A stretch of 64,000 bases of DNA from Streptosporangium roseum DSM 43021 (GTDB taxonomy: Bacteria; Actinomycetota; Actinomycetes; Streptosporangiales; Streptosporangiaceae): contig NC_013595.1 of the NCBI RefSeq assembly GCF_000024865.1, positions 1,860,001-1,924,000 of the forward strand, in the 5' to 3' direction. Position numbers and translations under genes: made by a program. Numbering within the stretch: position 1 is the stretch's first letter; each line of letters starts with the position of its first letter. Positions 31,409 through 39,585 of the stretch are shown piece after piece. The notes beneath the pieces are model-generated. The model was not told the DNA's origin. It saw only the letters and a list, made by a program, of their open reading frames with translations, and ran no database searches.

Positions 31409-32154
31409 CCGGCGAGCCTGCGCAGCGAGCGGACCGACCAGGCCAGGGCGAGCGCGCCGAGCACGAGGAAGACGCCGAAGGCCACCGGGATCGTGCCGTC
31501 GGACAGGTCGCCGGCGAACAGGGAGCGGCCCGCCTCGACCGAGTAGTAGAGCGGGTTGAACCGGGCGGCCGTCTGCAGCCACTCCGGCCCGAGCGAGACC
31601 GGCAGCATCATGCCGGCGAGCAGGGTCAGCGGCAGCGCGAAGAACTGGACGAGCTGCGACATGCCGTTCTCGTCGCGGATCGCCAGCGCCAGGCCGTAGG
31701 AGAGGCTGGCGGCGAACAGGCCGGTCGCGGCCATGAGCAGCAGCATCAGGCCCAGGGCCGGCAGCGGCAGCCGCAGGCCCATCAGCACGGCCACCCCCAT
31801 CACCAGGAGCGCCTGCAGGACGAGGACGAGCATGTCCTTCATCACGCGGCCGAGGACGATCGCCGGACGCCAGGCCTGGCTGACCGCGAGCCGCTCCAGC
31901 ACCCCGTTGCGGGTCTCGTTGATCATGCTGAAGCCGGTGAACAGCGAGCCGAACAGGGCGATCATCATCATCGCGCCGGGCGTGAAGATCCTCAGCGCGT
32001 CGACCAGTGTCCCGCCCGGGACCATCCCGGTCAGCAGCGGGGCGAACAGCAGCAGGTAGAGCACGGGTTGCAGGATGCCGAACAGCGGCCAGACCGGGTT
32101 GCGGCGGACGTTGCCGAGCTCGTAGCCGAGAAACAGCATGGTGTGTCGGAACAT
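31405..32154 (-). CDS. ABC-2 type transporter permease (DrrB-like)
   Basis: Membrane protein of 249 aa with six helices. The ABC-2 family segment near the end is FFALPLTLLAGMMLPVSLGPEWLQTAARFNPLYYSVEAGRSL, where P-L-x-L-x-x-G-x-x-x-P is characteristic. It pairs with the ATPase gene 17 bases upstream. Its stop overlaps the stop of the convergent RpiR gene by 4 bases. Likely exports a drug or lipid. Confidence 0.92.
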   Translation of the reverse strand: MFRHTMLFLGYELGNVRRNPVWPLFGILQPVLYLLLFAPLLTGMVPGGTLVDALRIFTPGAMMMIALFGSLFTGFSMINETRNGVLERLAVSQAWRPAIVLGRVMKDMLVLVLQALLVMGVAVLMGLRLPLPALGLMLLLMAATGLFAASLSYGLALAIRDENGMSQLVQFFALPLTLLAGMMLPVSLGPEWLQTAARFNPLYYSVEAGRSLFAGDLSDGTIPVAFGVFLVLGALALAWSVRSLRRLAG

Positions 32155-32171
32155 GGGGGGGTCCTCAGGGG

Positions 32172-33131
32172 TCAGGCGGCGTCGCGGAGGGAGCGGCCGG
32201 TGTGCCGCAGGAAGACGTCGTCGAGTGTGGCCCGGTCGAGGGAGATCGACCGGATCGCCAGGCCGCCGGCCTCCAGGGCGCGGAGCAGCGCGGGCAGGTT
32301 GTGCTCGCCGTCGTCGAGGTAGGCGCGCAGGCAGTCGTCCTCCGGCCGGGTCTCCTTGATGTACGGCTGGGCGTTCAGGAGCTCGCCGGCGGCGGCCAGG
32401 TCGTCGAGCCTGAGCGTGACGACGTCGCCCGCGACCTCCTTCTTGAGCTCCTCGGGGGTGCCCTCGGCGACGATCAGGCCGTGGTCGACGATGACCAGCC
32501 GGTCGCAGAGCGCGTCGGCCTCGTCCAGGTAGTGGGTGGTCAGCAGCACGCTGGTGCCCTGGTCGCGAAGGCTGCGGACCTCGTCCCAGAGGTTGGCGCG
32601 GTTCTGCGGGTCCAGGCCGGTGGTGGGCTCGTCCAGGAAGACCAGTGGCGGCCGGTTCACCAGGCCGATGGCCAGCGCGAAGCGCCGTTTCTGGCCGCCG
32701 GACAATGACCTCACCGGGCGGTCGGCGATCTCGGTGAGACTGAAGGTCTCCAGCAGCTCGTCCGCGCGGGTGTGCGCCTGGCTCCGGGAGAGCCCGGCCA
32801 GGCGCGCCGACAGCAGCAGGCTCTCGCGGCCGGGGGCGTTGTCGTCCACGCCTCCGGCCTGGCTGACGTAGCCGATCCTCTCCCGGACCTTCGCGGCCTC
32901 CTTCACCACGTCGTGCCCGGCCACCCGGGCGGTGCCGGAGGTGGGGGCGGTGAAGGTGGCCAGCATCCGGACGGTGGTGGTCTTGCCCGCGCCGTTCGGG
33001 CCGAGGACGGCGAAGATCTCGCCCTCCCCGACGTTCAGGTCGATGCCCCGGACGGCCTCGACCTCCTCTGTCTTGCCCCGTCCGCGCTTGGCGGTGAAGG
33101 TCTTGCGCAGCCCGTGCGCTTCGATGATCAT
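32172..33131 (-). CDS. Daunorubicin-resistance-type ABC transporter ATPase (DrrA-like)
   Basis: ATPase of 319 aa with Walker A GPNGAGKTT, signature LSGGQKRR and Walker B LVFLDEPTTGLDPQNR. The C-terminal ~80 residues end in SLDRATLDDVFLRHTGRSLRD, the DrrA-type tail that contacts the other subunit. ATG 33131 has GGAG five bases upstream; the frame is open further 5' without homology. It is followed by its permease and lies downstream of a PadR gene. Confidence 0.94.
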   Translation of the reverse strand: MIIEAHGLRKTFTAKRGRGKTEEVEAVRGIDLNVGEGEIFAVLGPNGAGKTTTVRMLATFTAPTSGTARVAGHDVVKEAAKVRERIGYVSQAGGVDDNAPGRESLLLSARLAGLSRSQAHTRADELLETFSLTEIADRPVRSLSGGQKRRFALAIGLVNRPPLVFLDEPTTGLDPQNRANLWDEVRSLRDQGTSVLLTTHYLDEADALCDRLVIVDHGLIVAEGTPEELKKEVAGDVVTLRLDDLAAAGELLNAQPYIKETRPEDDCLRAYLDDGEHNLPALLRALEAGGLAIRSISLDRATLDDVFLRHTGRSLRDAA

Positions 33132-33243
33132 GATTCTCCGTTTCGAGGGCGGGGGCCGGGAGTCCGGCGAGTTTGGGGTGCTCCGAGAGGGCTGTCCGGG
33201 AGGAGAGACTGAACCCTTCCGTAGGGAGAAGGTCAACCGGTTT

Positions 33244-33774
33244 TCAGGGAAGGTCGCCGTTCCTGACCTTCTCGGCGGCCTCGCCGACCCAGGCCAGCTG
33301 GGCCTTGAGCTGGAGGATGTTGAGCCGCAGGCATTCGTCGATGTGCCGGGGGGCGCCGTAGGCCTGCTTGCCGCCGATGGCGCGCTCGGTCATCCCGATG
33401 GAGAACTGGAGCTGGGCGGCCCTGGCCTCCATCGCCGAGGCCAGCTCGCCGGCCGAGAGCCGGTCCATGAAGGTGATCGCCACCTGGAACGGGTCCACGA
33501 TCGGCTTGATCTCCCACCAGTGGCTGAGCAGGTGCCGCCCGAACTCGGCCCGGCCGACGTCGGTGATCGCGTAGAGGGTCTTGCCACCTTTGCCTTCCTC
33601 CATCCGTTCCAGCAGGCCCTCGTCGGCCATCTTGCCCAGCCCGTGGTAGATCGAGCCGTAGGCCACGTTGGCCCAGTGCTGGGTGCCCATGAGTTCGAGG
33701 CGGCGCCGTACCTCGTAGCCGTGGAGCGGGCCGTCGAGCAGCACGCCGAGAAGCAGAACACGCGTGGAAGACAT
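33244..33774 (-). CDS. PadR-family transcriptional regulator
   Basis: Winged-helix regulator of 176 aa. The N-terminal part reads VLLLGVLLDGPLHGYEVRRRLE with HWANVAYGSIYHGLGKMADEGLLERM and a wing KTLYAITDVGRAEF; the C-terminal half is helical and forms the dimer. ATG 33774 is the family-like start (MSSTRVLLLG). PadR proteins commonly repress drug exporters and are released by the drug; the DrrAB-like pair begins 112 bases downstream. A 20-bp palindrome touches the start region. Confidence 0.92.
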   Translation of the reverse strand: MSSTRVLLLGVLLDGPLHGYEVRRRLELMGTQHWANVAYGSIYHGLGKMADEGLLERMEEGKGGKTLYAITDVGRAEFGRHLLSHWWEIKPIVDPFQVAITFMDRLSAGELASAMEARAAQLQFSIGMTERAIGGKQAYGAPRHIDECLRLNILQLKAQLAWVGEAAEKVRNGDLP

Positions 33775-33777
33775 GTG

Positions 33778-33797
33778 CAAATTTTTATTAAAATTTG
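33778..33797 (-). promoter_or_regulatory. PadR operator palindrome CAAATTTT-TATT-AAAATTTG
   Basis: A perfect 8-4-8 palindrome starts three bases before the padR ATG. On the minus strand TTGACA (plus coordinates 33805-33810) serves as -35, so the operator covers the spacer, -10 and transcription start. The placement implies autorepression and a very short or absent mRNA leader. Confidence 0.7.
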
Positions 33798-33975
33798 TAT
33801 ATCGTGTCAATCGTGTGAGAGGTCAGACGTGACGACGGCGCCCCGCCGGGCTTCCTGGGCCCCGAGGCCCGCCACGTTCCGCCCGGCGGGGCCGCGGGAG
33901 CGGCCCGCCTGCGGCGTTCTGCCCGGACAGGCCCTCCAGGTTCCGGCTGGAGCGGTCCGGAGTAAGGTGACCTGC

Positions 33976-34662
33976 ATGTCCGCACGACCGACCGCACTGG
34001 TCACCGGAGCTTCCCGAGGGGTCGGAGCCGCCATCGCGCACGCCCTGGCCCCCACCCACGACCTGCTGCTCGGCGGCCGGGACGCCGAGGCGCTGGCCAA
34101 GGTGGCCGCCGGGCTGCCCGGCGCGCGACCCTGGCCGGTGGAGCTCACCGCCGTCACCGAGGCCGACGTCGCCGGGATCGACCGGCTCGACGTGCTCGTG
34201 CACAGCGCGGGCACGGTGACCCTGGGGCGGATCGCCGTGACCCCCGTCGAGGTCTGGCGGCGGACGATGGACATCAACGTGATCGCGGCGGCCGAGCTGA
34301 CCCGGCTGCTGCTGCCCGCCCTGCGCGCGGCCCGCGGCCAGGTAGTGATGATCAACTCGGGGGCGGGGCAGCGGGCCAACCCGGTCTGGGGCTCCTACGC
34401 GGCCAGCAAGTTCGCGCTGCGGGCCCTCGCCGACGCCCTCCGGCTGGAGGAGCCCGACCTGAGGGTGACCACGGTCTACCCGGGGCGGGTCGACACCGAC
34501 ATGCAGCGCGGGGTGCGGGCCCAGGAGAACGGCTCCTACGAACCGGAGAAATACCTGGCCCCGGAGTCGGTGGCCCGGGCGGTGGTGGCGGCCGTGACGG
34601 CCTCTCCCGACGCCCACGTCACCGAGATCACCGTCCGCCCGGTGGGCGGGCCCGTGAGCTGA
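33976..34662 (+). CDS. Short-chain dehydrogenase/reductase
   Basis: NAD(P)-dependent oxidoreductase of 228 aa. The cofactor loop is ALVTGASRGVGAAIA, HSAG replaces NNAG, and the catalytic residues are in INSGAGQRANPVWGSYAASKFAL. It is short for the family, with substrate loop VYPGRVDTDMQRG. It stands alone between the PadR gene and the hut operon. Substrate unknown. Confidence 0.87.
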   Translation: MSARPTALVTGASRGVGAAIAHALAPTHDLLLGGRDAEALAKVAAGLPGARPWPVELTAVTEADVAGIDRLDVLVHSAGTVTLGRIAVTPVEVWRRTMDINVIAAAELTRLLLPALRAARGQVVMINSGAGQRANPVWGSYAASKFALRALADALRLEEPDLRVTTVYPGRVDTDMQRGVRAQENGSYEPEKYLAPESVARAVVAAVTASPDAHVTEITVRPVGGPVS

Positions 34663-34682
34663 CGGTGGTGCGGGTTCGCCAA

Positions 34683-34698
34683 TGAATGACTCCATTCA
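34683..34698 (+). promoter_or_regulatory. Second hut operator TGAATG-N4-CATTCA
   Basis: TGAATGACTCCATTCA has the same 6-4-6 architecture and half-sites as the site before hutU. A -10-like CATAAT follows at 34699-34704, six bases before the GTG start at 34711, so the operon mRNA may be leaderless. Confidence 0.62.
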
Positions 34699-34710
34699 CA
34701 TAATGGAGGG

Positions 34711-35886
34711 GTGTTCGACGAGATGTGGGGTGCCATCGCGCACCTCGGACGTGACGGCCGGACCCGGGGCTACCTGCGCGACGCGTGGTCGCCCGCCGAT
34801 CTGGAGCTCCGTCAGTGGTTCCGCCAGGAGGCCGCCAGACGGGGCCTCGACCTGCGCGAAGACCGGAACGGCAACCTGTGGGCCTGGTGGGGCGACCCGT
34901 CGGACAGGCCGGGCGTCGTCACGGGCAGCCATCTGGACTCGGTACGGCAGGGCGGCGCCTTCGACGGCCCCCTCGGGGTCGTGTCCGCCTTCGCCGCCCT
35001 CGACGCGCTGCGGGCAAAGGGCTTCGAGCCTCCCCGCCCGCTGGGGGTGGCCTGTTTCACCGACGAGGAGGGCGCCAGGTTCGGGGTCCCCTGCATGGGC
35101 TCCCGGCTGCTCACCGGCGCGCTCGACCCCGACAGGGCCCGTGGCCTGACCGACGACGGGGGCGACTCGATGGCCGAGGTGCTGCGCCGGGCCGGACGCG
35201 ACCCCGGTGAGCTGGGCCGCGACGACGAGACCCTCAAGCACGTCGGCGTCTTCGTGGAGCTCCACGTCGAGCAGGGCCAGGACCTGGTCCACCGGGACGC
35301 CCCGGTCGGCGTGGCCGCCGCCATCTGGCCGCACGGCCGCTGGCGGTTCGACTTCCGGGGCCAGGCCAACCACGCGGGCACCACCCGGCTGGAAGACCGC
35401 GACGACCCGATGCTGCCCTTCGCCCGGACCGTGCTGCACGCCCGCCAGGCCGCCGAGCGGGGCGGCGTGGTGGCCACCTTCGGCAGGCTCCGCGTGTCGC
35501 CCAACAACGCCAATGCCATCCCCGGCCTGGTCAGCGCCTGGCTGGACGCCCGGGGCGGCGACGAGCACGCGGTCCGGGCGCTGGTCGCAGAGCTGACCGA
35601 GTTCTCCGGGGCCGAGGTCAGCGCCGAGTCGTGGACCCCCGTCGTCGACTTCGACGAGGTTCTGCGGGAGCGGCTCGCAGCGGTCCTGGGAGGCGCGCCC
35701 GTCCTGCCGACGGGGGCCGGCCACGACGCCGGGATCCTGGCGTCCGCAGGTGTGCCCAGCGCGATGGTGTTCGTCCGCAATCCAACGGGAATCTCACACT
35801 CCCCGGACGAACACGCTGAGATGTCCGACTGCCACGCGGGGGTCGCCGCCCTCGCCACCGCCCTGGAGGAGCTGTGCCGGAGCTGA
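34711..35886 (+). CDS. M20-family amidohydrolase (allantoate/N-carbamoyl amidohydrolase type) in the hut operon
   Basis: Di-metal hydrolase of 391 aa. Metal-binding motifs are TGSHLDSVRQGGAFDGPLGV (His, Asp) and FTDEEGARFGVPCMGSR (Glu pair), with HVEQGQDL following. A dimerisation lid has WRFDFRGQANHAGTTR, and PTGAGHDAGILA holds the last ligand. Annotation by homology would say allantoate amidohydrolase. Its place as first gene of a hutF-hutI operon suggests it instead hydrolyses the N-formylglutamate made by HutF, since no hutG is seen. Start is GTG 34711, or ATG 34723 if the mRNA has a leader. Confidence 0.87.
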   Translation: MFDEMWGAIAHLGRDGRTRGYLRDAWSPADLELRQWFRQEAARRGLDLREDRNGNLWAWWGDPSDRPGVVTGSHLDSVRQGGAFDGPLGVVSAFAALDALRAKGFEPPRPLGVACFTDEEGARFGVPCMGSRLLTGALDPDRARGLTDDGGDSMAEVLRRAGRDPGELGRDDETLKHVGVFVELHVEQGQDLVHRDAPVGVAAAIWPHGRWRFDFRGQANHAGTTRLEDRDDPMLPFARTVLHARQAAERGGVVATFGRLRVSPNNANAIPGLVSAWLDARGGDEHAVRALVAELTEFSGAEVSAESWTPVVDFDEVLRERLAAVLGGAPVLPTGAGHDAGILASAGVPSAMVFVRNPTGISHSPDEHAEMSDCHAGVAALATALEELCRS

Positions 35887-37232
35887 ACTACTGGTGCGAG
35901 CTGGCCTGGTTACCGCCCGGAGAGGTCGTCGCGGGGGTGCTCGTCCGGGTCTCGGGCTCGCGCATCGCCGAGATAACCCCGGGCATGGCCGACCCTCCCG
36001 CCGGAGCCGTCCGGCTCGGCGGGCTGACCGTCCCCGGACTGGCCAACGCGCACTCCCACGCCTTCCACCGCGCCCTGCGCGGGGTGACGCAGCGGGAGAA
36101 GGGCAGCTTCTGGACCTGGCGCGAGCAGATGTACGGCGTGGCCGCCACGCTGGACCCCGACTCCTACCTCAGGCTGGCCAGAGCCACGTTCGCCGAGATG
36201 GCGCTGGCCGGGGTCACCAGCGTCGGGGAGTTCCACTACCTTCACCACGGCCCGGGAGGCCGGCCGTACGACGACCCGAACGTCATGGGGCACGCGCTCG
36301 TCCAGGCCGCGCGGGAGGCCGGCCTGCGCATCGCGCTGCTGGACGCCTGCTACCTGAGCGGCGGCTTCGGCACCCCGCTGGCCGGCACCCAGCTCCGCTT
36401 CGGCGACGGCGACGCCGACAGGTGGGCCGTGCGGGTCGAGGCCCTCGCGGCCGCCTACCGCGGCGCGCAGGACGTGGAGATCGGCGTGGCCGTCCACTCG
36501 GTCCGCGCGGTCCCCTCCGAGCAGATGCCGACGGTCAGCAGGTTCTCCCATCAGCACGCGCTCCCGATGCACGTCCACGTGTCCGAGCAGCGCGCCGAGA
36601 ACGCCGCCTGCGTGGAGATGTACGCCGCCAGCCCGGTCCAGGTGCTGAGCGAGCACGACGTGCTCGGCCCCCGCTCCACCGCCGTGCACGCCACGCACGT
36701 GTCCGACGTGGACATCGCGCTGCTCGGCCAGTCGGGCACCCGCGTCTGCATGTGCCCGACGACCGAACGCGACCTGGCCGACGGCATCGGCCCGGCCAGG
36801 ACGATGGCCGAGGCGGGCTCGCCGATCACGCTCGGCTCCGACAGCCACGCGGTCATCGACCTGTTCGAGGAGGCCCGCGCGGTCGAGCTGGACGAGCGGC
36901 TGGCCACCGAGCGGCGTGGCCACTGGACGGCCGCCGAGCTGCTCCAGGCCGCCACCGCGGCGGGGCACGCCTCCCTGGGTTTCCCCGACGCGGGCACTCT
37001 CGTGCCGGGCGCGTGGGCCGACCTGGTGTCGGTGCGCCTGGACTCGGTCCGTACGGCGGGCGCGTCCCGGAGCGGCGCCGCGGAGACGGTGGTCTTCGCC
37101 GCGACGGCCGCCGACGTGCACTCGGTGGTGTCGGGCGGACGCCATGTGGTCGCCGAGGGCCGGCACGTCCTGGGCGACGTGGGCGCGCTGCTCGGCGAGG
37201 CGATCGCCGAGGCGCGGGGGGAGAGCGCGTGA
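35874..37232 (+). CDS. hutF: Formimidoylglutamate deiminase
   Basis: Amidohydrolase-superfamily enzyme of 452 aa that converts N-formimidoylglutamate to N-formylglutamate and ammonia. Metal ligands are in LANAHSHAFHRALRG, MHVHVSEQ, VHATHVSD and TLGSDSHAVID; TEHDL-like text is replaced here by TTERDLADGIGPA. GTG start overlaps the M20 gene end by 13 bases. Use of HutF defines the five-step histidine route that releases two ammonia molecules before formate. Confidence 0.94.
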   Translation: MPELNYWCELAWLPPGEVVAGVLVRVSGSRIAEITPGMADPPAGAVRLGGLTVPGLANAHSHAFHRALRGVTQREKGSFWTWREQMYGVAATLDPDSYLRLARATFAEMALAGVTSVGEFHYLHHGPGGRPYDDPNVMGHALVQAAREAGLRIALLDACYLSGGFGTPLAGTQLRFGDGDADRWAVRVEALAAAYRGAQDVEIGVAVHSVRAVPSEQMPTVSRFSHQHALPMHVHVSEQRAENAACVEMYAASPVQVLSEHDVLGPRSTAVHATHVSDVDIALLGQSGTRVCMCPTTERDLADGIGPARTMAEAGSPITLGSDSHAVIDLFEEARAVELDERLATERRGHWTAAELLQAATAAGHASLGFPDAGTLVPGAWADLVSVRLDSVRTAGASRSGAAETVVFAATAADVHSVVSGGRHVVAEGRHVLGDVGALLGEAIAEARGESA

Positions 37233-37264
37233 GCGCGGAGCGGACAGGAAGGGGTGAGGGACCG

Positions 37265-38413
37265 GTGAGCACGCTTCTCGACCGGATCGGACTGCTCTAC
37301 ACCGGTGATCCGGAGCGGGAGGAGATCGAGGACGCCGCCATCGTGGTCGAGGACGGCCGGGTGGTATGGACCGGGACCGCCGGTGCCGACCCCGGCGCCG
37401 ACGAGCGCGTGGACGTGGGCGGGCGCTGCGTGATCCCCGGGTTCGTGGACAGCCACGCCCATCTGGTCTTCGCCGGCGACCGCACCGCGGAGTTCACCGC
37501 CCGCATGTCGGGGGAGCCCTACACCGCCGGCGGGATCCGCACCACGGTCGCGGCCACCCGCGCGGCCGGCGACGCCCTTCTCGCGGAGCGGACCGCCGCC
37601 CTGGTCACCGAGATGCTCGCCCAGGGGACCACCACCGTCGAGATCAAGAGCGGCTACGGCCTCACGGTCGAGGACGAGCGCCGGTCCCTGGAGATCGCCC
37701 GGCGGTTCACCCGGGAGACCACTTATCTGGGCGCGCACGTCGTCCCGCCGGACGCCCCCTCCGCCGACGACTACGTCCGCATGGTCACCGGGGAGATGCT
37801 GGAGGCCTGCGCGCCGTACGCCAGGTGGGTGGACGTGTTCTGCGAGCGCGGGGCGTTCGACGCCGACCAGACCAGGGAGATCCTGCTCGCCGGGACCAAG
37901 GCCGGGCTGCTGCCCCGGATCCACGCCAACCAGCTGGGCAACGGGCCGGGCGCGCAGATCGCCGCCGAGATGGGCGCCGCCTCCGCCGACCACTGCACCC
38001 ACCTGACCGACGAGGACGTCTCCGCGCTGTCCTCGGCCGGAGTGGTGGCCACCCTGCTGCCCGGCGCGGAGTTCTCCACCCGCTCGCCGTACCCGGACGC
38101 GCGCCGGCTGCTGGACGCCGGGGTGACCGTCGCGCTGGCCACCGACTGCAACCCCGGCTCCTCCTTCACCTCGTCCATGCCGTTCTGCCTGGCGCTGGCC
38201 GTCCGGGAGATGCGGATGACACCGCTGGAGGCGGTCAGGGCCGCCACGTACGGCGGAGCCATGGCGTTGCGCCGCGACGACGTCGGCACGCTGAGGGTGG
38301 GGGCCCGCGCCGATCTGGTGATCCTGGACGCCCCGTCCTACGTCCATCTGGCTTACCGGCCGGGGGTACCGCTGGCGGCGCAGGTGTGGAAGGAGGGCCA
38401 CCGCCTGGTTTGA
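37265..38413 (+). CDS. hutI: Imidazolonepropionase
   Basis: Metal-dependent amidohydrolase of 382 aa that opens the imidazolone ring to N-formimidoylglutamate, the substrate of HutF. Motifs are VDSHAHLVFAGDRTAEF, EIKSGYGL, RIHANQLGNGPGAQ, ADHCTHLT and ALATDCNPGSSFT. GTG 37265 fits the family length. GTG 37229 in the same frame overlaps the hutF stop (GTGA) and is an alternative start giving 12 extra residues. Confidence 0.95.
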   Translation: MSTLLDRIGLLYTGDPEREEIEDAAIVVEDGRVVWTGTAGADPGADERVDVGGRCVIPGFVDSHAHLVFAGDRTAEFTARMSGEPYTAGGIRTTVAATRAAGDALLAERTAALVTEMLAQGTTTVEIKSGYGLTVEDERRSLEIARRFTRETTYLGAHVVPPDAPSADDYVRMVTGEMLEACAPYARWVDVFCERGAFDADQTREILLAGTKAGLLPRIHANQLGNGPGAQIAAEMGAASADHCTHLTDEDVSALSSAGVVATLLPGAEFSTRSPYPDARRLLDAGVTVALATDCNPGSSFTSSMPFCLALAVREMRMTPLEAVRAATYGGAMALRRDDVGTLRVGARADLVILDAPSYVHLAYRPGVPLAAQVWKEGHRLV

Positions 38414-38466
38414 AACCCCGCGAGCAGGGGCAGCCGCAATGCCTGTGACGTCACGTTCGAAGACAT

Positions 38467-38480
38467 CCTCCTTAGGGAGG
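38467..38480 (+). terminator. Weak hairpin after hutI
   Basis: CCTCC-TTAG-GGAGG followed by AAATTCAAAA lies about 55 bases past hutI. It is a short stem and only a possible terminator. Confidence 0.3.
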
Positions 38481-38557
38481 AAATTCAAAACCGTTCTCCG
38501 GGCGTACTTTTTTAGGGAATCTTTGCCCTGATCCGAGCGTTGATTAGGCAAGCGACA

Positions 38558-38595
38558 TGTCCGCACGCGCGGGGCTTTGGGCGAGCGTGCGGGCA
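38558..38595 (+). promoter_or_regulatory. Leader hairpin upstream of the sigma-factor gene
   Basis: A 14-bp stem with two mismatches (TGTCCGCACGCGCG against CGAGCGTGCGGGCA, 10-nt loop) ends 32 bases before the sigma-factor ATG. It is too close to the gene to end a previous transcript, so it may act as an attenuator or shape the mRNA leader. Confidence 0.4.
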
Positions 38596-38627
38596 TGCCA
38601 TAAGCAGGCGGAGCGAGGTGCCATCGG

Positions 38628-39566
38628 ATGGCAAGGCCGACGGGGAATCGGACGCAGGATCAGCACGTCTCGGATCGAGACCTGCTCGGGACCTACCTGG
38701 CTGAGATCGGGCGGGTCCCCCTGCTCACCGCGGAGGAGGAGGTCGAGCTCGCCAAGCGGATCGAGGCGGGTCTCTTCGCGGAGCAGTTGCTGGACGGTGG
38801 GCTGGCGGAGCCGCGGATCGCGGACGCCGCCGACGAGGAGCTCGAACGGCTTGCTGTTTCGGGGCAGCGGGCCAAGGATGAATTCATCCAGGCCAATCTA
38901 CGTCTTGTGGTGGCGGTCGCGCGCAAATACTCCGGCAGGGGAATGCCGTTGATCGATCTGGTCCAGGAGGGAAACCTGGGCCTGGTGCGGGCGGTCGAGA
39001 AATTCGATTACCGGCGCGGCTACAAGTTCTCCACATATGCCACCTGGTGGATCCGCCAGTCCGTGGGGCGGGCGATCCACGAGCAGGCCCGGCCGGTCCG
39101 GCTGCCCACCCACGCCGGTGAGCAGATGACCCGGCTGATGCGGGTCCGGCGCGACATGCTGGCCGAGTTCGACCAGGAGCCGACGGACGCGGATCTGGCC
39201 GCGGTGCTGGAGCTGCCGATCGAGCGGGTCCGCGAGCTCCGCCGCTGGGCCTCCGACCCCGTCTCCCTCCAGCTCGGCGTGGGCGACGAGGACGAGACCG
39301 AGCTCGGCGACATGATCGCCGACGAGACGTGGGCCGATCCCGAGCAGCAGGCCATGGACATCCTGGAGCGCGAGCGCCTGGAGCAGTGGCTGACCGGGCT
39401 GGAGGGCCAGACCCGGGAGATGCTCCGCTGGCGCTACGGCCTGATGGACGGCCGCGAGCACACGCTGACCGAGGTCGGCGAGCGCTACGGCATCGGCCGT
39501 GACCGCGCCCGCCGCATCGAGCGGGACGCGCTGGCCCGGCTGCGGAAGATGGCCACGGCGGCCTGA
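38628..39566 (+). CDS. Group 2 sigma factor of the RpoD family (HrdD-like)
   Basis: RNA polymerase sigma factor of 312 aa. Region 1.2 is DRDLLGTYLAEIGRVPLLTAEEEVELAKRIE. Region 2 is NLRLVVAVARKYSGRGMPLIDLVQEGNLGLVRAVEKFDYRRGYKFSTYATWWIRQSV in pieces matching 2.1-2.4. Region 3 follows. Region 4.2 is HTLTEVGERYGIGRDRARRIERDALARLR. It lacks the long acidic region 1.1 of the primary sigma and is about the length of HrdA/HrdD proteins of streptomycetes. A stress or developmental role is likely but not shown. Confidence 0.9.
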   Translation: MARPTGNRTQDQHVSDRDLLGTYLAEIGRVPLLTAEEEVELAKRIEAGLFAEQLLDGGLAEPRIADAADEELERLAVSGQRAKDEFIQANLRLVVAVARKYSGRGMPLIDLVQEGNLGLVRAVEKFDYRRGYKFSTYATWWIRQSVGRAIHEQARPVRLPTHAGEQMTRLMRVRRDMLAEFDQEPTDADLAAVLELPIERVRELRRWASDPVSLQLGVGDEDETELGDMIADETWADPEQQAMDILERERLEQWLTGLEGQTREMLRWRYGLMDGREHTLTEVGERYGIGRDRARRIERDALARLRKMATAA

Positions 39567-39585
39567 CCGGGCATCGGCCCGGGGC

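Noticed and set aside
26732..31582. Open frame of 1616 codons on the minus strand
   Set aside because: It is the antisense shadow of the ABC exporter, hutU and the RpiR gene. Its composition is Arg/Gly/Asp/His-rich with no domain, as expected from third-position GC in real plus-strand genes.
36551..38596. Long minus-strand frame across hutF and hutI
   Set aside because: Antisense to two clearly recognisable enzymes whose motifs are complete on the plus strand.
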